64,000 bases of DNA. Source: Microvirga guangxiensis. GTDB taxonomy: Bacteria > Pseudomonadota > Alphaproteobacteria > Rhizobiales > Beijerinckiaceae. The stretch spans positions 372,001 through 436,000 of the forward strand of contig NZ_FMVJ01000003.1 in NCBI RefSeq assembly GCF_900102135.1, in the 5' to 3' direction. The notes under the pieces are model-generated. The model was not told the DNA's origin. It ran no database searches and saw only the letters and a program-made list of their open reading frames with translations. A program made the position numbers and the translations under genes. This document shows, one piece after another, positions 8,878 to 16,538 of the stretch; position 1 is the stretch's first letter; each line of letters starts with the position of its first letter.

Positions 8878-8907
8878 AGCCTCCTCAAAAGGGTTCAATC
8901 CTTTGCA

Positions 8908-8942
8908 CCGCAGCCGGCCCATGAAGCCGGCTGCGGTTTTTT
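8908..8942 (+). terminator. Intrinsic terminator of the type I secretion operon
   Basis: An 11-base GC-rich stem, CCGCAGCCGGC at 8908-8918 pairing with GCCGGCTGCGG at 8926-8936, a seven-base loop and then TTTTTT. It ends the ABC/HlyD transcript and makes a substrate gene in the same operon unlikely. Confidence 0.9.
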
Positions 8943-9122
8943 ATTGCCTGGGTTGCACCTTGCGCTCAGGTCCTAAGGCTGGAAAGTTCACCGGAAGAAC
9001 CCATAACAGGGACGGGCGCGTCTTCGAGGCCGCGCCAGGGCTGGTGGCGAAACATCGAATTTTTCCCGGTGTTTAGGCTCCAACTCTTCGAAAGGTCTTG
9101 AACATCCTAGGGATAAAGAGGT

Positions 9123-11357
9123 TTGAGGATTATCTTTCGCTTCGGCGGTATTGCGTTGCTTGTTGCGGCCATCGTCATTCTGGCCGTTCTCCCGTTCGCC
9201 ACATCCTTTGTGGATGAATGGGCGCGGAGGGATGTGGAGTTACGGTCCCAGCTGGTTTTCAACTCGGCTCGTGATCAGGTTTCCAATCTGTTGACCCGAA
9301 ACGATGTCGGGCGGCTGTCGGGTCTCTTCGAGCGGATTGCTTCCGGCGAACGGGTTCTCGCGATCGGCTATTGCGACGGCGATGAGCTGCGCGCCCCCAC
9401 CCGCAGCATGCCGCAATCATTCTCCTGCACTCAGGCTGCCAGAGCAGACACGCAGAGCTTCTCCACGGTTACCCATAATGGGCAACGCATCCTGGTCAGC
9501 ACCTTTCCTCTGACGGTGTCCGGTCGCGAAGGGCACCTCATGGTGCTGCACGACCTGAGCTATGCGGACCGGCGCGGAGGAGAGGCGAGAAATTACCTTT
9601 TCCTGGCTCTCGCCGGTGTTGCCTTCGGCGCGGCCGCGCTTGCGGCCATGATCGCGGCGCTGATCATGCGTCGGTGGCTTGCCTCCATCCGGCTGGCCCT
9701 CGAGAACGCCCGCGCCGGAGCCGCCGGGACGCCTGAGCAGGAGAACATCATCCCCTTGGGCCAGGAAATCCGCGACGTGCTCCAGGAGTTGGAGGCGTCC
9801 CGCCGGACCATTGACGCGGCCCATACCGACTGGAGCCCCGATACCCTTCGCGCGGCTCTCGCAAACGAGCTGTCGGGGTCCGAGGTGATCGTGGTTTCGA
9901 ACCGCGAGCCCTACATCCACAACCGCTCTCAGGATGGCGCCATCGCCCTGCAAATCCCGGCAAGCGGCCTCGTCTCCGCTCTTGAGCCGGTGGTGCGCGC
10001 CTGTGGCGGCACATGGGTGGCTCATGGCAGCGGAACGGCGGACCGGGAAACCGTGGACGCCAATGACCGCGTCCCCGTGCCCCCTGCCAATCCGTCCTAC
10101 ACGCTTCGCCGCGTGTGGCTGACGGACGAGGAGCAGGACGGTTATTATTACGGCGCCGCCAACGAAGGCCTATGGCCGCTCTGTCACATCGCCTTCGTGC
10201 GTCCCGTCTTCCGCGAGCAGGACTGGCAATATTATCGCGCCGTCAACGAGAAGTTCGCCGATGCCATCGTGGCCGAGGCCAAGCGCGAAGACCCGATCAT
10301 TCTCGTACAGGATTACCATTTCGCGCTCCTGCCGCGCATGATCCGCAACCGCCTGCCGCAAGCCACCATCGTGACCTTCTGGCATATCCCGTGGCCGAAC
10401 GCGGAAACCTTCGGCATCTGTCCGTGGCGGGAAGAGATCATCGACGGTCTGCTCGGCTCGTCGATCCTCGGCTTCCATACGCAAGCCCATTGCAACAACT
10501 TCATCGACGCGGTGGATTCCTACGTGGAGAGCCGCATCAACCGTGAGACGGATTCCATCACGTTCGGCGGAGAGGAAACCCAGATTCGCCCGTATCCAAT
10601 CTCCATCGAATGGCCCCCGACGGCCCTCGCGGGCCAGAAGCCCGTCGAGGAATGTCGCAGCACCGTTCGCGAGCGTCTCGGTCTCTCCCCCGACATGCGC
10701 ATCGGTGTCGGCATTGAACGCTTCGATTATACCAAGGGCATTCTCGACCGTATGCAGGCCATCGACGCGCTGCTGACCGAACATCCCGACTGGAAAGGCA
10801 ATTTCACCTTCGTCCAGGTGGCGGCTCCGACCCGCAGCAAGCTCGCCAATTACAGGCAATTGCAGGAGGAGGCGGAAGCACTGGCGCGCGAGATCAACGA
10901 GAGACATGGCAGCGAAGGATACGAGCCCATCAAGCTTCTCATCCGCCATCATGAGCCCGATGAGGTGTTCGAGTTGTTCAGGGCCGCCGATCTCTGCATT
11001 GTGTCGAGCCTGCATGACGGCATGAACCTCGTGGCGAAGGAGTTCGTGGCGGCCCGCGACGACGAGCAGGGTGTTCTCATCCTCTCCGCATTCGCCGGCG
11101 CGTCCCGCGAGTTGTCGGAGGCCTTGATCGTCAATCCTTACAATGCCCATGCCATGGGCCAGGCGATCAACCGCGCGCTCACCATGTCGGAAACGGAACA
11201 GCGCGAGCGGATGCGGCTCATGCGCGATCAAGTGAAGGAGCGCAACGTTTATCGCTGGGCCGGGCAGATGCTGCTCGCCGCGTCCCGCCTGCGCAAGCGG
11301 TTAAGGATTCGGCGTCTCATTGCCTCCGGCAGAAAGCGGGCGGCTGCCAATGCGTGA
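9123..11357 (+). CDS. otsA: Trehalose-6-phosphate synthase with membrane sensor-like N terminus
   Basis: A 744-residue fusion. Residues 253-725 form a complete GT20 trehalose-6-phosphate synthase, which joins UDP-glucose and glucose-6-phosphate. Visible signs are [34 protein letters not shown] and [14 protein letters not shown]. Before it lies a helix at 9-27, a periplasmic-looking segment of about 130 residues, a second helix at 158-182 and a HAMP-like linker. Ordinary OtsA is about 470 residues and soluble, so this one is anchored and perhaps signal-responsive. The only start that keeps the first helix is TTG at 9123 after an in-frame TAA at 9114. Its ribosome site is poor, so the exact start is uncertain. 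otsB overlaps its end. Confidence 0.9.
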   Translation: MRIIFRFGGIALLVAAIVILAVLPFATSFVDEWARRDVELRSQLVFNSARDQVSNLLTRNDVGRLSGLFERIASGERVLAIGYCDGDELRAPTRSMPQSFSCTQAARADTQSFSTVTHNGQRILVSTFPLTVSGREGHLMVLHDLSYADRRGGEARNYLFLALAGVAFGAAALAAMIAALIMRRWLASIRLALENARAGAAGTPEQENIIPLGQEIRDVLQELEASRRTIDAAHTDWSPDTLRAALANELSGSEVIVVSNREPYIHNRSQDGAIALQIPASGLVSALEPVVRACGGTWVAHGSGTADRETVDANDRVPVPPANPSYTLRRVWLTDEEQDGYYYGAANEGLWPLCHIAFVRPVFREQDWQYYRAVNEKFADAIVAEAKREDPIILVQDYHFALLPRMIRNRLPQATIVTFWHIPWPNAETFGICPWREEIIDGLLGSSILGFHTQAHCNNFIDAVDSYVESRINRETDSITFGGEETQIRPYPISIEWPPTALAGQKPVEECRSTVRERLGLSPDMRIGVGIERFDYTKGILDRMQAIDALLTEHPDWKGNFTFVQVAAPTRSKLANYRQLQEEAEALAREINERHGSEGYEPIKLLIRHHEPDEVFELFRAADLCIVSSLHDGMNLVAKEFVAARDDEQGVLILSAFAGASRELSEALIVNPYNAHAMGQAINRALTMSETEQRERMRLMRDQVKERNVYRWAGQMLLAASRLRKRLRIRRLIASGRKRAAANA

Positions 11358-12120
11358 TGCTCTCATTCAGGAAGCGGGAACAGAAGAGGCTTACGCGCTC
11401 TTTTTGGATTTCGACGGAACGCTCGTGGACATCGTCGAGCGTCCCGATGCTGTCGTGGTGGATCCCGACCTGCCGGATGTTCTCCGGCGTCTTCAGGAGA
11501 GGCTGGGCGGGGCTCTTGCCATCGTCAGCGGCAGACCCGTTTCGTTTCTCGACCATCACCTGAAACCCTACAGCTTCGACATGGCGGGGCTGCACGGTCT
11601 CGAACAGCGTGTGGCAGGCGATCTGCATCTTTGCGATCCCGACGAGCATCCTCAGCTGCGCCGGATGATTGGACGATTGAAGGATGCCGTGGCTGACAAG
11701 GCAGGCGTCCTGATCGAGGACAAGGGCTGCTCGGTCGCCATTCACTGGCGTCTCGCGCCTCAGGAAAAGGACTTCGCCTTATCGACGGCTCATGCCGCCG
11801 TGGAGGCGCTCGGAAACGAGTACCGTCTCCAGCACGGCAAAGCCGTTGCGGAAATTCTTCCGTCCGCGGCAGGCAAGGGCAAGGTCATCGAGAGCTTTCT
11901 TCACGCGCTGCCCTACAAGGGACGGCGCCCGATCTTCGTCGGCGACGACCTGACCGACGAGAACGGCTTCAAGACGGTGAACGCCCGCGGAGGCTTGTCC
12001 GTTCGCATCGGAGCGGGCGAGACAATCGCCAAGGTTCGCTTGGGAACGCCTGCCGATTTGCGACATTGCCTGTCCACATGGGCATCGGATGGTTCCTTTC
12101 CTTTCAACGTGGATAAATGA
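11350..12120 (+). CDS. otsB: Trehalose-6-phosphate phosphatase
   Basis: A 256-residue HAD-superfamily phosphatase that removes phosphate from trehalose-6-phosphate. FLDFDGTLVD carries the nucleophile Asp20 and general acid Asp22. IVSGRP is motif II, and VGDDLTDENGF holds the metal-binding acidic residues. The ATG at 11350 overlaps the otsA stop by eight bases, indicating coupled translation; an upstream TTG at 11320 in the same frame is less likely. Together with otsA this completes trehalose synthesis in one operon. Confidence 0.92.
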   Translation: MRDALIQEAGTEEAYALFLDFDGTLVDIVERPDAVVVDPDLPDVLRRLQERLGGALAIVSGRPVSFLDHHLKPYSFDMAGLHGLEQRVAGDLHLCDPDEHPQLRRMIGRLKDAVADKAGVLIEDKGCSVAIHWRLAPQEKDFALSTAHAAVEALGNEYRLQHGKAVAEILPSAAGKGKVIESFLHALPYKGRRPIFVGDDLTDENGFKTVNARGGLSVRIGAGETIAKVRLGTPADLRHCLSTWASDGSFPFNVDK

Positions 12121-12124
12121 TCAG

Positions 12125-13936
12125 ATGAGTTCGTTGGACCTCGCCGTCATCGGCAATTGCATGATCTCGGCCCTGGTGGATCGCCGGGCGCAGATCGTCT
12201 GGAGCTGTTTTCCCCGGTTCGATGGCGACCCGGTCTTTTCCGCACTGCTCGATTGCCCGGAGGGGCAGACGGATGCGGAGCAGAAGGGAGTCTTCGCCAT
12301 CGACATGGTCGGCATGGTCAGCTGCGAGCAGAGCTATCTTGAGAACACCGCCGTTCTCGTCTCGCGCATGACAGATTCCTTCGGCAACATCATCGAGGTC
12401 ACGGACTTCGCCCCGCGCTTCAAGCATTTCGACCGAACCTACCGCCCGCCGCTGTTGATCCGTCGCATCACGCCGATCAAAGGACGTCCGCGCATCCGCG
12501 TGCGCTTGCGTCCGCATTACGAGTGGGGCGGCTGTGCGCCGACCACGACGCGTGGAAGCAATCATCTGCGCTTCGTCGGCCCTCATTATTCACTCAGGCT
12601 CACGACCGATGCTCCCGTCTCATACGTGCATGAGGAGCGTCCCTTCGTGGTGGAACGTCCGCTGTCGTTCTTCTTCGGAGAGGACGAGCCGCTCCGCTCC
12701 GAGGCGGATTCGACCGCACGCGAGTTCCTGGATAGCACCATCGGCTTCTGGCGCGACTGGGTGCGCTCGCTTTCCATCCCGTTCGACTGGCAGGAAGCGG
12801 TGATCCGTGCAGCGATCACGCTGAAACTGTGCAATTTCGAAGAGACTGGCGCCATCGTCGCTGCGCTGACCACATCGGTGCCCGAGGCACCGCACACGCA
12901 GCGCAACTGGGATTACCGCTATTGCTGGCTCCGTGACGCCTATTTCGTGATTCAGGCACTCAACCGCCTGGGCACGACGAAGACGATGGAGGAATACCTC
13001 ACCTACATCACCAATATCGTCGACGACATGGACGCCATTCCCGATCAGAAGGACATGCCGCCGCTGTTCAGCATCACGCGCTCGCCCGATCTGGAGGAGC
13101 GTGAGGCGACGGCGCTTGCAGGTTACCGGGGCATGGGCCCGGTTCGCGTGGGCAACGCGGCCTATACGCAGGTTCAGAACGATGCCTATGGCAGCATCGT
13201 CCTGGCCTCGGTGCACGCTTTTCTCGACAAGCGCATGATCCGTCCCGTCGGCAACCGGGCCCTGTTCTCGCATCTGGAGAAGCTAGGGCATCGCGCCATT
13301 GAGGTTTTCGACCAGCCCGATGCCGGTCCCTGGGAGCTGCGCACGAAAGCCGCCGTTCACACCTTTCCGAGCGTGATGTGCTGGGCGGCCTGCGACCGCC
13401 TCACCAAGATCGCTCTCGCCATGGGGCGGGAAGATCGGGCCGACTTCTGGCGCGAGAACGCGGCGCGAATGCACCGCATCATCGACGAGAAAGCCTACAA
13501 CCCGGAGAAGGGCACCTTCGTATCGTCTTTCGGCGGCGAGGATCTGGATGCAACGCTGCTTCTCCTGCATGAGCTCAATTTCGTGAAGCCGGACGATCCT
13601 CGCTTCATCGCCACGGTGGATGCGGTCGGCAAGAGCCTGCGGCGCGGCGATCTCCTGCTGCGTTATGATGTGGAAGACGATTTCGGGCTCATGCATACGG
13701 CTTTCATGATCTGCGGCTTCTGGTACGTGGATGCCCTGAACGCCATCGGACGCAAGGAAGAGGCGAGAGAATTGTTTGAGCACATCCTGGGCCTGCGCAA
13801 TTCCTTCGGGCTCTTTTCCGAGGATGCCGACTTCACGACCGGCGAGTTGTGGGGCAATTTCCCCCAGACCTACTCCATGGTGGGGCTCATCAACTCCGCC
13901 GTGCGCTTGAGCCGGAGCTGGGAGGATGCGTTCTGA
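12125..13936 (+). CDS. Glycoside hydrolase family 15 protein (glucoamylase or trehalase)
   Basis: A 603-residue cytoplasmic GH15 enzyme. The N-terminal beta domain begins MSSLDLAVIGNCMISALVD, and the (alpha/alpha)6 catalytic domain has NWDYRYCWLRDAYFV and further on GELWGNFPQTYSMVGLI. Family members cleave alpha-1,4 or alpha-1,1 glucosidic bonds; several bacterial GH15 proteins are trehalases. Sitting four bases after otsB and just before glucokinase, hydrolysis of trehalose to two glucose units is a sensible guess, though glucoamylase cannot be excluded from sequence. The ATG at 12125 is preferred over one at 12089 inside otsB because the family begins at that point. Confidence 0.85.
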   Translation: MSSLDLAVIGNCMISALVDRRAQIVWSCFPRFDGDPVFSALLDCPEGQTDAEQKGVFAIDMVGMVSCEQSYLENTAVLVSRMTDSFGNIIEVTDFAPRFKHFDRTYRPPLLIRRITPIKGRPRIRVRLRPHYEWGGCAPTTTRGSNHLRFVGPHYSLRLTTDAPVSYVHEERPFVVERPLSFFFGEDEPLRSEADSTAREFLDSTIGFWRDWVRSLSIPFDWQEAVIRAAITLKLCNFEETGAIVAALTTSVPEAPHTQRNWDYRYCWLRDAYFVIQALNRLGTTKTMEEYLTYITNIVDDMDAIPDQKDMPPLFSITRSPDLEEREATALAGYRGMGPVRVGNAAYTQVQNDAYGSIVLASVHAFLDKRMIRPVGNRALFSHLEKLGHRAIEVFDQPDAGPWELRTKAAVHTFPSVMCWAACDRLTKIALAMGREDRADFWRENAARMHRIIDEKAYNPEKGTFVSSFGGEDLDATLLLLHELNFVKPDDPRFIATVDAVGKSLRRGDLLLRYDVEDDFGLMHTAFMICGFWYVDALNAIGRKEEARELFEHILGLRNSFGLFSEDADFTTGELWGNFPQTYSMVGLINSAVRLSRSWEDAF

Positions 13937-13982
13937 TGGTGGCGGTCGGCAGAACCTGAAGAGAAACGAGAAGGCTCTCTCG

Positions 13983-14975
13983 ATGTTTGCATTTCCTGTT
14001 TTGCTGGGGGATATCGGTGGCACGAATGCGCGCTTTGCCGTTCTTGCCGCCCCCGGAGAGCCTGTTCAGCTGCTGCCGCGCACACTGACGGCGGACACGC
14101 CCGATCCAGTCGGCGCCATTCGAATTGCCCTTCAGGGTTATAAGGGCGAAGCGCCCCGGTCCGCCATGATCGCTGTGGCGACCCGCGTCGATGCGCCCTC
14201 CATTCGCCTCACGAACGCCAGCTGGGTCATTGATGCTCAGGCCATCGCCAAGGCCCTGGGCCTTGAGCGCGTGACCCTCGTCAACGACTACACGCCCGTT
14301 GCCGCTTCCGTGACGGTGCTGAGCGAGGAGAAGGGCGATCTTGCGCCCATCGGCAGCGGACATCCCGGGGAGGGCGCCCGTGTGGTGCTCGGGCCGGGCA
14401 CCGGCCTGGGCGTGGGCGCGCTTATTCCGGTTGAGGATCGTCTCGCCATCGTCGCCACCGAGGCGGGACACATCGAATTCGGTCCATCGACCGAAGAGGA
14501 AGCAGCTCTGTGGCCACACCTCGAGCGAGTCGGCGGGCGCGTTTCCGCCGAAGTGCTCCTGTCCGGTCCCGGCCTTTTCCGCATCGCCAAGGCGATTGCC
14601 GCGCATCGGTGCGTGGATTGTCCTTATGCGAAGCCGAACGATGTGCTGACCGCGGCCCGCGAGGGCGATGAAATGGCGCAGGCCGCGCTCAATCTCTTTT
14701 CCCGGTGGCTCGGACGGTATTCCGGCGACATGGCGCTGACTTTCGAGGCTTCCGGCGGCGTCTTCATCGCCGGAGGCATTGCTCCGCGCATGGTGGACAT
14801 CCTGCAGGACGGCGGCTTCCGCGAAGCCTTCGACAGCAAGGCGCCGCACCATGCCTGGGCGAGCAAGGTGCCGGCCTTCGTGATCGTCAATGCAGAGCCG
14901 GCCTTGCAGGGGCTTGCCGCACTCGTTACCAATCCCGGTCGCTTCGTGTTCAAGTCGCAAGGATGGGCCGCCTGA
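13983..14975 (+). CDS. glk: Glucokinase
   Basis: A 330-residue glucokinase of the E. coli Glk type that phosphorylates glucose with ATP. LLGDIGGTNARFAV is the phosphate-1 loop, VNDYTPVAAS carries the catalytic Asp, and VVLGPGTGLGVGALI the phosphate-2 motif. EAGHIEFGP lies in the glucose-binding region. GAGAAGG stands about nine bases before the chosen ATG at 13983; in-frame starts further upstream would add unrelated residues. It lies 46 bases after the GH15 gene in the same direction and would trap glucose freed by it. Confidence 0.92.
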   Translation: MFAFPVLLGDIGGTNARFAVLAAPGEPVQLLPRTLTADTPDPVGAIRIALQGYKGEAPRSAMIAVATRVDAPSIRLTNASWVIDAQAIAKALGLERVTLVNDYTPVAASVTVLSEEKGDLAPIGSGHPGEGARVVLGPGTGLGVGALIPVEDRLAIVATEAGHIEFGPSTEEEAALWPHLERVGGRVSAEVLLSGPGLFRIAKAIAAHRCVDCPYAKPNDVLTAAREGDEMAQAALNLFSRWLGRYSGDMALTFEASGGVFIAGGIAPRMVDILQDGGFREAFDSKAPHHAWASKVPAFVIVNAEPALQGLAALVTNPGRFVFKSQGWAA

Positions 14976-15042
14976 AAGCCTGCTCTCATGCCTTGAGCAC
15001 GGTTCATCATACCCGCTCAAGCTGACAGCAGCATTGCCCATC

Positions 15043-16158
15043 ATGAAAACAGAACAGATTGCCCTTTCGCCGCTTGCCCCCGGGGCCAGCCTGTCGCTGA
15101 CCGTCCATCGCTTCGGCCAGGAAGGTGCGCGCCCGCGCGTCTACGTGCAGGCTTCCCTTCACGCGGATGAAATCCCAGGCATGATCGCGGCGCATCACCT
15201 GCGCGAGCGGCTGATCGCCCTGGAAGCGGAAGGCAAGATCAAGGGTGAGATCATCCTCGTGCCGAGCGCCAATCCCATCGGCCTCGCACAGCGCGTGCTC
15301 GGCAGCCATATCGGACGCTTCAATCTCGCCGACGGCATCAATTTCAATCGCGGCTACCCTTATCTCGTGCCCAAGGTGGCCGAGAGGATCGAAGGCAAGC
15401 TCACAGACAGCGCCGAGGCCAATGTGCGCCTGATCCGCGAAGCCCTTCGCACCGAGCTGGACGCTTGGGGGACGAGCAACCCCGCCGAAGTGTTGAAGAA
15501 GGCGCTGCTAACCCTCGCCATCGAGGCCGACATCGTGCTCGATCTGCATTGCGACTCGGAGGCGGTGGAGCATCTCTACACCCACACCCGCTCAGCGGAT
15601 GAGTTTGCTCCGCTCTCCGCGCTCATTCAGGCGCAAGCCTATCTGCTGGCCGAGGAATCCGGCGACGATCCGTTCGACGAGGCTCTCAGCCGCCCCTGGG
15701 GCGAGCTTGCCGACCGCTTCAAGGATCATCCAATCCCCTTCAGCTGCCATTCCGCGACCCTCGAATTCCGCGGTGAGCGGGATGTGAGCCACGAAACGGG
15801 GAAGCGCGATGCGGCAGCGCTCATTGCCTACATGACCCTGCGCGGGGTCATTGCGGGCGAAGCCCCGTCGATCCCTGAGCCCCTCTGCCAGCCGACGCCG
15901 CTCGCGGCCTCCGAGCCCGTTCCGTCGCCGGCCACCGGCATCGTGGTGTTCCAGGCCCAAATCGGGGACCAGGTAAAGGAAGGCGATGTGATCGCCGATA
16001 TCGTGGACCCGCATAGTGGGACGGTGACACAGGCGAAATCCCCCTGCGACGGTGTGGTCTTCGCCCGTATCGCGCTCCGCTTCGCCACCGAAGGGGCGCG
16101 CCTGGCCAAAGTAGCCGGCAAGACGGCCAAGCGGACCGGCAAGCTGCTCAGTGCTTGA
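15043..16158 (+). CDS. Succinylglutamate desuccinylase/aspartoacylase family protein
   Basis: A 371-residue M14-type zinc amidohydrolase. QASLHADEIPGM gives the zinc His and Glu, VLDLHCDSEAVEHLY the second His, and ATLEFRGERD the likely catalytic Glu region. The C-terminal 80 residues (PATGIVVFQAQIGDQVKEGD onward) look like a biotinyl/lipoyl-carrier beta barrel without the modifiable lysine context. This is a recurrent architecture in this family. The substrate is unknown; no arginine-succinyltransferase genes are near, so AstE itself is unlikely. The ATG at 15043 is chosen because earlier in-frame codons overlap the glk end. Confidence 0.82.
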   Translation: MKTEQIALSPLAPGASLSLTVHRFGQEGARPRVYVQASLHADEIPGMIAAHHLRERLIALEAEGKIKGEIILVPSANPIGLAQRVLGSHIGRFNLADGINFNRGYPYLVPKVAERIEGKLTDSAEANVRLIREALRTELDAWGTSNPAEVLKKALLTLAIEADIVLDLHCDSEAVEHLYTHTRSADEFAPLSALIQAQAYLLAEESGDDPFDEALSRPWGELADRFKDHPIPFSCHSATLEFRGERDVSHETGKRDAAALIAYMTLRGVIAGEAPSIPEPLCQPTPLAASEPVPSPATGIVVFQAQIGDQVKEGDVIADIVDPHSGTVTQAKSPCDGVVFARIALRFATEGARLAKVAGKTAKRTGKLLSA

Positions 16159-16167
16159 GCCAAAAAG

Positions 16168-16193
16168 AAAGGCCGCCCCAAGAGGCGGCCTTT
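16168..16193. terminator. Hairpin terminator after the desuccinylase-family gene
   Basis: AAAGGCCGCC at 16168-16177 pairs perfectly with GGCGGCCTTT at 16184-16193 around a six-base loop. The TTT on one side and AAA on the other let it work in both directions. It would end the desuccinylase transcript and also any leftward transcript from the small reading frame at 16345-16419. Confidence 0.75.
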
Positions 16194-16230
16194 CCATTGT
16201 CGGTTCCACGGCCCGTTCAGGCCGTTCCTA

Positions 16231-16339
16231 GCATCGGCCCCAAAAGTGGCAGGCACTTTTGGGACCCATTCGATGCTCCTTTTTCAAGGGCGCATCGTTA
16301 GGCGCGGAAAACCGGATTCCACTTTTCCGCACGATGCGC
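16231..16339. repeat. Pair of nested intergenic palindromes
   Basis: First element: GCATCG (16231-16236) enclosing CCCAAAAGTG (16239-16248) and CACTTTTGGG (16254-16263), closed by CGATGC (16271-16276). Second: GCGCATCGT (16290-16298) enclosing GCGGAAAA (16304-16311) and TTTTCCGC (16323-16330), closed by ACGATGCGC (16331-16339). All arms are perfect. The style (AAAAGTGG cores with GATGC ends) resembles dispersed palindromic units found between genes in Hyphomicrobiales genomes. I see no second copy in this window. It could serve as an RNA-stabilising or terminating hairpin. Confidence 0.65.
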
Positions 16340-16344
16340 GTGCG

Positions 16345-16419
16345 TTACGCACCAATCTCGGCAGAGGCCAAGATCCAGGTCACGGCAACCGGGGACCGTA
16401 GGGTATGACAATGAGACAC
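16345..16419 (-). CDS. Candidate 24-residue small protein with maximal Shine-Dalgarno
   Basis: On the minus strand a GTG at 16419 opens 24 codons ending in TAA at 16345, giving MSHCHTLRSPVAVTWILASA and then EIGA. Seven bases before the GTG stands AGGAGG inside GAAAGGAGGTGATCCAG (16435-16419), which is complementary over 17 bases to the very 3' end of bacterial 16S rRNA. Such a complete match at ideal spacing is very unlikely by chance. The frame ends five bases before the palindromic hairpin at 16339-16290. The peptide is weakly hydrophobic with His/Cys near its start. It is divergent from prfC, 119 bases from that ATG. Function unknown; it may be a leader peptide or a free-standing micropeptide. 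Confidence 0.6.
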   Translation of the reverse strand: MSHCHTLRSPVAVTWILASAEIGA

Positions 16420-16435
16420 TGGATCACCTCCTTTC
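16420..16435 (-). promoter_or_regulatory. Full-length anti-16S ribosome binding site
   Basis: Minus-strand GAAAGGAGGTGATCCA pairs end to end with the 16S rRNA 3' tail. This decides the GTG start of the 24-codon frame. Read on the plus strand it looks like an rRNA 3' end (CTGGATCACCTCCTTTC), but nothing else of 16S rRNA flanks it. Confidence 0.65.
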
Positions 16436-16538
16436 GTTGTTGACGGGAAACCCCCATATGGGGTCAGAAGAAGCCCATGAAAGGGCGGGGCGCTGCGGCG
16501 TTCTGTCCCCCACCGCGTGATCAAGAACCTATAGAGCC

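Noticed and set aside
16419-16435. Plus-strand match to the 3' end of 16S rRNA, as if an rRNA fragment
   Set aside because: Only 17 bases match and the preceding helix 45 region is absent; the reverse strand explains it as a ribosome binding site of a short open frame.
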